From positions 1 to 7,305 of the forward strand of contig SSTB01000165.1 in assembly GCA_009469665.1 (NCBI GenBank): DNA of 7,305 bases, in the 5' to 3' direction. Shown here piece after piece: positions 5,982-7,305 of this stretch. The first letter of the stretch is position 1. Every line of letters begins with the position of its first letter. Source of the stretch: Azonexaceae bacterium (GTDB lineage: Bacteria > Pseudomonadota > Gammaproteobacteria > Burkholderiales > Rhodocyclaceae). The translations under genes were made by a program, and so were the position numbers. Under the pieces are notes generated by a model, which made no database searches, was not told where the DNA came from, and saw only the letters and a program-made list of their open reading frames with translations.

Positions 5982-7305
5982 CTACGGAAGCGTCCGGGCA
6001 ACACGGAAGCCGATCTCGAGGTACAGGTCGTCGTCTGCGCTGTCGTAGCGGCTGGCAGAGCGCGCGTTCCGGGGGGTGTCGTTCCACGAACCGCCGCGCA
6101 ACACCCGGGTCAACTTATTGCCTCCCGTCACCCAGGCGCTGCCATCTGCCGGGGCGTCGTTGTAGTTGTCGTGATACCGGTCTTCTACCCATTCATACAC
6201 ATTGCCGTGTATGTCATATAGGCCAAAGGCGTTGGCCGGGAATTGGCCGACCGGGGAGGTGTTTCGACGACAGGAGCCACTCTCAGATGAACCGTTGAAA
6301 TTGGCTTGGTCGGTAATGATGGTTTTACCCGTGTTGTACGCTGTTGTCGTTCCGGCGCGGCAACAATACTCCCATTCTGCTTCGCTCAACAGTCGATAGG
6401 TCTGCCCAATGTTCTCGTTCAGTTTCATGATGTAAGTCTGCGCATCGATCCAGCTCACGCATTCGACAGGATTGCGGGGATTTCCTTTATGGCAGCTTGG
6501 ATTGTTGCACATTACCGCTTCCCACTCGGCTTGCGTCACCGGGTATTTGCCTACCGCAAAGGAGTAGCTGATGGTGACCTTGTGCCGGGGGCCTTCGTCT
6601 GTATGTCGCCCTTCCTCGTCTTCCGGACTCCCCATCCAGAATTCCCCCGGCGGAATCACCACCATCTCCGGCGCAAAGTCAGCATCGCGAAAGACCGTGC
6701 CGGGGGTGAGGATGCGGGTCTTGGGCGCTTCATTTGCAAAATTTGGCATTGAATGCCGACTGGCGCTGGTTGTTGCGGGCTCGGGAGCAGCAGGACCTGG
6801 AGTCGGCTCAGGCGCAGTAGCCAGCAAGGCTTCAATCTGCTTGAACGCATCCTCAATGTGCGGTGAGCCTGTCGGTGCATTGCGGATGTAATCCGCGTAG
6901 GCCTCGACCTTATTCCGTAAGCGAGCCAAACGCCATTTTCTGTCATCCAGTTCTTCACTATCCGGAACGCTGTTGGCGGTTGGGGTACTTGCCGCTTGCG
7001 GCGGGGTGGTCTCGCGCCGTTGTGCGCTGCGCAGTTCAAAACTTCCGTCACTGGGCGAGATCCAGGGGGTTTGCGGGTGGTCGTTGCCAAAGTGCCGGAG
7101 GATGTGCTGGCGCAGGAGGTGGGGGGTGGCTGCGTCAATCTTGATCGCGTCTCCTCGTTTGAGGGGTTCGGCAAAGGCACTCTCAAAGGCTTTGACCAGA
7201 ACGCTGGCGTCGCCATTTGCCGGCTCCCAGGCGTAGTCGCCATCGCTACAGGCGTTGAGGATGATGCTGCGGGTGGCGTGGGTGAGTTTTCCTTCGTGGA
7301 GTTCC
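5982..7305 (-). CDS. Caspase-like (tail) / FGE-sulfatase (SUMF1, C-type-lectin-fold) fusion, 5' end outside window
   Basis: An open frame of 440 codons enters from the right edge. Residues 1-95 resemble the part of a peptidase C14 caspase-like domain after its catalytic cysteine, with RSIILNACSDGDYAWEP and SVLVKAFESAF; the catalytic His/Cys would lie outside. Residues 118-162 are helical, and 163-185 are a Pro/Ala linker. Residues about 200-438 are a complete FGE-sulfatase/SUMF1 domain: MVVIPPGEFWMGS (214-226), YPVTQAEWEAVM (254-265), RLLSEAEWEYCCRAG (304-318), GLYDIHGNVYEWVED (361-375), RVLRGGSW (400-407) and GFRVART (432-438). The cysteine pair that makes formylglycine in sulfatase activators is absent, so it should act as a binding or sensor domain, not that enzyme. 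Pairing with a protease-like effector suggests a signalling or conflict protein. The last 35 residues may be a hypervariable region. A TTG at 6927-6929 is internal, not the start. Confidence 0.85.
   Translation of the reverse strand, partial: ELHEGKLTHATRSIILNACSDGDYAWEPANGDASVLVKAFESAFAEPLKRGDAIKIDAATPHLLRQHILRHFGNDHPQTPWISPSDGSFELRSAQRRETTPPQAASTPTANSVPDSEELDDRKWRLARLRNKVEAYADYIRNAPTGSPHIEDAFKQIEALLATAPEPTPGPAAPEPATTSASRHSMPNFANEAPKTRILTPGTVFRDADFAPEMVVIPPGEFWMGSPEDEEGRHTDEGPRHKVTISYSFAVGKYPVTQAEWEAVMCNNPSCHKGNPRNPVECVSWIDAQTYIMKLNENIGQTYRLLSEAEWEYCCRAGTTTAYNTGKTIITDQANFNGSSESGSCRRNTSPVGQFPANAFGLYDIHGNVYEWVEDRYHDNYNDAPADGSAWVTGGNKLTRVLRGGSWNDTPRNARSASRYDSADDDLYLEIGFRVARTLP
6000..6105 (-). 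other. Candidate DGR variable region at the 3' end of the FGE gene
   Basis: The stretch from RVLRGGSW to GFRVA sits where diversity-generating retroelements rewrite C-type-lectin-fold targets. Codons at the exposed positions are largely NNC: AAC GAC ACC, AGC, TAC GAC AGC, GAC GAC GAC, then TAC CTC. They translate to N, D, T, S, Y and L, the residues made when adenines of AAC codons are mutated. Framework codons between them match the conserved family pattern. No template repeat, Avd or reverse transcriptase is visible in the window, so the machinery would have to lie to the right or elsewhere. Ordinary FGE domains also vary here, so this remains a hypothesis. Confidence 0.35.

Noticed and set aside
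1..7305. CRISPR array, DGR reverse transcriptase or template repeat, integrase, transposase
   Set aside because: I looked for regularly spaced repeats, YxDD-type RT motifs, an adenine-rich copy of 6000-6105, tyrosine recombinase residues and DDE-type genes on both strands and found none.

Overview
The window reads as accessory DNA of a fairly GC-rich proteobacterium. A beta- or gammaproteobacterium is the best guess, from codon choice, the type of UvrD/SbcD/DnaB sequences and the caspase-like/FGE fusion. There is no housekeeping gene or rRNA to settle the genus.

Left part (1-933): no convincing gene. It holds a pair of overlapping hairpins at the extreme left, a perfect bidirectional intrinsic terminator (402-431), a short stretch resembling the 3' end of a serine tRNA (464-480), and four copies of CAGGGAA in two pairs (495-642). 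The last two suggest the border of an integrated element, but no integrase and no second att copy lie in the window.

Centre left (934-4104, + strand): a tightly overlapping three-gene operon. It encodes a ParB-like/N6-adenine DNA methyltransferase fusion, a small basic DUF5681-type protein and a complete phage-type large terminase. No portal, capsid, tail, lysis or integrase gene accompanies them. The operon pairs a DNA-marking enzyme with a DNA-packaging/cleaving motor, and it is the most system-like part of the window.

Centre right (4136-5851, - strand): a small hypothetical ORF, then a patchwork of three co-oriented gene pieces in three reading frames. In transcription order these are the N-terminal half of a UvrD/AddA-type helicase, about 50 codons of the C-terminal part of an SbcD-type nuclease, and the C-terminal part of a DnaB-type helicase. 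Each piece ends abruptly where the next begins. This is either a gene graveyard at a recombination hot spot or an assembly chimera.

Right part (5982-7305, - strand, running off the edge): the C-terminal 440 residues of a fusion protein. It carries the tail of a probable caspase-like domain, a helical and Pro/Ala-rich linker, and a complete FGE-sulfatase/SUMF1 (C-type-lectin-fold) domain. That domain lacks the formylglycine-forming cysteines. Its last 35 residues look like the variable region of a diversity-generating retroelement target, with many NNC codons. No reverse transcriptase or template repeat is in the window.
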